Below, one piece after another: positions 61,610 through 64,000 of a stretch of DNA of 64,000 nucleotides. Made by a program: the position numbers and the translations under genes. The notes under the pieces were generated by a model. It saw only the letters and a program-made list of their open reading frames with translations, was not told the origin of the DNA and searched no databases. Each line of letters starts with the position of its first letter. The stretch's first letter is position 1. Origin of the DNA: Auricularia sp. M13 (taxonomy: Eukaryota; Basidiomycota; Agaricomycetes; Auriculariales; Auriculariaceae); assembly GCA_037042915.1 (NCBI GenBank), contig JAXOIZ010000014.1, forward strand, positions 1 through 64,000. The letters run 5' to 3'.

Positions 61610-63313
61610 CTACGCACTCCGCCCGTCCCAAGGGCCCGGCGAAATGAGGTGGCGGCGCAGTGGCAGTAAACCGTGTTGTATTGCTCGCAAAGATAACGAT
61701 CTATGTACACAACCGCAGCGCCACGCATCGGGCTTAATCGACGCCGTCAGCAGGTCGCCCAGCGTCCACGCCGTCGTGTCGCGCACGTGAATGTCCGGGT
61801 CGCGAATCATGTCAATCATAATGGGCAGCGCCTGCTGGACGAGCGGCGCGAGAGCCGCGGGATCAGGGCCGTCAAGAATCGAGCCGAACGCCATGACGGC
61901 CGCCTCGCGGAAGTGCCAGTCGGGGTTCTTGATGTTGACCTCGATGAACGGCAGCGCCTGCTGGACGATCGCGTCGCCCACGGCCTGCGCGAGCAGACCC
62001 AAACACGTGCCAGCGGCCATCGAGACGTTCCACTCGTCCTCGTCCGCGTCCTCCTCTTGGCGCGTGAGCAACTGCAGGATGACGGGCATGATCTCGGGCA
62101 GGGCGATTTTGGCAAAATATTTGCTCTCGTTCTCCGGCTGCTCGCCGTACTCGGCGGCCTCCGCCTCCTCGATAGCGAGGTCGATCTCCTCCTCGCACAC
62201 CGTCGACCAGAACTCGACGGCCTGCAGCGCGACGGCCTCCTCCGGGTTCTTCATCCCGAGCACGGTGAGGCCGAAGAGCGCCCGCTCCATGTAGAAGCTC
62301 ATCTTGTCGTAGTACAGGCCCATTATGCGCACCAGGCATTCGAACGCGGCGACCTGCACGGGCACGGACGGGTTCTGCGTCGCCTCGCAGACGACCTGCA
62401 TGATGTAGTTGCGCTCGCCCTGCGCGAGTCAGCGGACGCGTCATCTCGCTTGCTCGGGACCGACTGACCTCGCGTTCAAAGTTCTCGCGCACAAACTCCA
62501 GCGAGTTGTAGAGCGCATTGATCGCGGCGAGCTGAACGTCTGGCGACGGCTCGTCCTTGCGCGCGCCGTGTACGACGGCGGTGAGGATCTCGTTTGCGCG
62601 CATGGCGAGCACCTCCGGCCGCTGCCACCAAATCAGCGCCGAAAACCAAAAGAAAAAACCAAGGAAAAAACGCACGATGGTCTCGCAGATGTAGCCGATC
62701 GTCTGGAGGGCGGCGACGCGCAGGTTGGCGTTGGAGGGGTCATTGACGTAGCCGAGCAGGCCCTGGATGAGCTCGGGCCACTGGTGATGCGGCAGCTCGA
62801 CGGCGGCGATGGCGGCGATGACCTGGGCAGAAACGCCCGCCGCGCGCGTGGGCGACGAGAGCGTCTGCAGGACCTGCTGTTTGACCTGGTTTTTGGTGTC
62901 GGCCGGGAGGTTGAGCCAGCGGGCCTCGTAGTCTTGCTGCCGTTGCACGTCCTGTCCGCGGAACTGAGTATACTGCGGTTACTGGCACAAGATAATAGAC
63001 TCACCCTTGCTGTCAGAGCGTTCTTGAGCGCGATACCGGCGGCGTTCCTCGTCAACATTTCGGCAGACTCTTTGGCGAGCTCCTGGGCGAGCAGCACCAT
63101 GTACACGGGCTGCGGCGGGCATCAGTACTGACCAGGCCGTGGCGCAGACGCTGATTGGGACGCACGTAGTTGGTGGCCGCTGCGTGCTCTAAGGCGGCGG
63201 TGGCATTCTGACGCGTCGCGGCGTCTGGCAGATAGGTTAGTATTAACCGACGCGCTCTATACGGCGCACTCGCCAGTGGCCAGCGAGTCTGAAAGGAGAC
63301 TGGCGACGTTCAT
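61610..63313 (-). CDS. kap95: Truncated importin-beta (Kap95), copy 8
   Basis: Same structure shifted by 52735 bp. It is the last copy in the window and is complete, including its start codon at 63311-63313. Confidence 0.92.
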
Positions 63314-64000
63314 CCTGCAGCTCGTGCCTGGAGAATGGGAGGGAGAGAAAGTGTGGCTCTGTTTTCCCGGTCCGCTCGCTTTTTCCCTCGCGTCCAAAGA
63401 ACAACCTCGACTATGGACAAGGCAAGCAAAACTGTCCTTCCTTCCTGTTTTTTTCTTAATCTCGCCAGGCAAGAGGAGGTGCGCGTGGCGGTGGCGGCCA
63501 CCCGGCTGCTCGCGATAAGACTCGAACTTCCACTCTCGCGGGTGGTTCTTTGGCCGCGGACGCCGAAGGCGGCCGCCACGTGCTCGTCTTGCCTGGTCGA
63601 CGGTTTTGGCGCCGGCTTGCTCGCTGCCACGACCGCCGTGCGCGCTGGGCGTTAGTCCCCTACTGCCGCGGCGTTCGTGGCTGCTGCTGCTGCTGTGCGT
63701 CAACGCTCGGTGCAGCGTCAAAGCAATTACTAGGTAATTAACAAGCAGCTCGCAGTCGGCAGCCGTCGAGAAAGCTCGCGCCCAACTCGCGCTGCCGTGA
63801 CCCCAGTTGGTCTCTATGCATCCAGCGACGTCGCGCTTGCATCCCGCTTTGCGCTCGCAGTCGCATACACCGCGCGCTTGCAAGACGCTACCTGCCATTC
63901 ATCCAGATCCCCACGCTCGCCGACGTTGCCAACGTACTCGAATTCACTTGCCATCGTCGCGTCAAAGACATTACTACCAGCCAAGTATTGGCGATGACTC
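61731..64000. repeat. Tandem unit, copy 8 (first 2.27 kb, cut by window end)
   Basis: Start of a further copy: the importin-beta fragment, its leader and part of the upstream direct-repeat region. The window ends inside the unit, so the array continues to the right. It has a private 2-bp loss after the CTG run near 63697. Confidence 0.95.

Larger units (their letters stand above)
52959..61730. repeat. Tandem unit, copy 7 (8772 bp)
   Basis: Near-identical copy. It shares with copy 3 both the eight-T run (near 54676) and the GGAGGAG motif (near 57374), and has its own 2-bp loss in a GT run near 55785. Confidence 0.97.

Noticed and set aside
1-64000. rDNA repeat
   Set aside because: The unit size is right for fungal rDNA, but no conserved 18S, 5.8S, 28S or 5S sequence was seen.
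1-64000. Transposon or virus-like element as the repeated unit
   Set aside because: No transposase, integrase, reverse transcriptase or capsid-like frame, and no terminal repeats other than the tandem units themselves.
1-64000. CRISPR array or telomeric repeat
   Set aside because: No regularly spaced identical short repeats with unique spacers, and no TTAGGG-type runs.

Overview
The window is eukaryotic and most likely comes from a basidiomycete-like fungus. The evidence is the GC-rich sequence, introns of about 40-75 nt with GTRNGT donors and CTRAY branch points, and an importin-beta (karyopherin beta-1, Kap95) protein of fungal type. There is no bacterial gene organisation, rRNA, tRNA or CRISPR.

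Almost the whole window is one head-to-tail tandem array. A unit of about 8.77 kb is present as seven long copies (starting at 1, 8996, 17768, 26540, 35396, 44186 and 52959) plus the first 2.3 kb of an eighth (61731-64000). Unit lengths are 8995, 8772, 8772, 8856, 8790, 8773 and 8772 bp. Copies 2-8 are nearly identical by eye and differ mostly by 1-2 bp indels, one 69-bp insertion (copy 4), and 13-bp and 17-bp tandem duplications (copies 4 and 5). Copy 1 matches the others from about 4.4 kb onward, but its left 4 kb is clearly different.

Layout of one unit, in copy 2 coordinates:
- 8875-10578 (minus): the 5' half of the importin-beta gene, six exons. Homology stops at residue 447 and the frame runs on for 37 unrelated residues.
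- 10579-11090: its leader and upstream region.
- 11090-11760: plus-strand duplicated intron-like modules.
- 12060-12420: degenerate repeats of about 110 bp.
- 12322-13053 (minus): a predicted small gene with very short exons and a TATA box at 13147-13153.
- 13160-13840: no gene seen.
- 13845-13854: plus-strand TATA box.
- 14069-14403: a dense cluster of perfect short palindromes.
- 15079-15846: four intron-like segments and a candidate 159-codon spliced frame.
- 16230-17400: degenerate repeats of about 150 bp with a period of about 450 bp.
- 17400-17646: no gene seen.

The only gene I can name is importin-beta. Every array copy keeps the promoter-proximal half (RanGTP- and nucleoporin-binding HEAT repeats, including the acidic loop) and lacks the half that completes the importin-alpha/cargo-binding surface. 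Copy 1 keeps three conserved residues (Arg-Ile-Cys) missing from all other copies, and its four clean substitutions are all synonymous. It may be the edge of the intact parental gene, whose other half would lie to the left of the window. No transposase, reverse transcriptase or other mobility gene was seen, so how the array formed is open.
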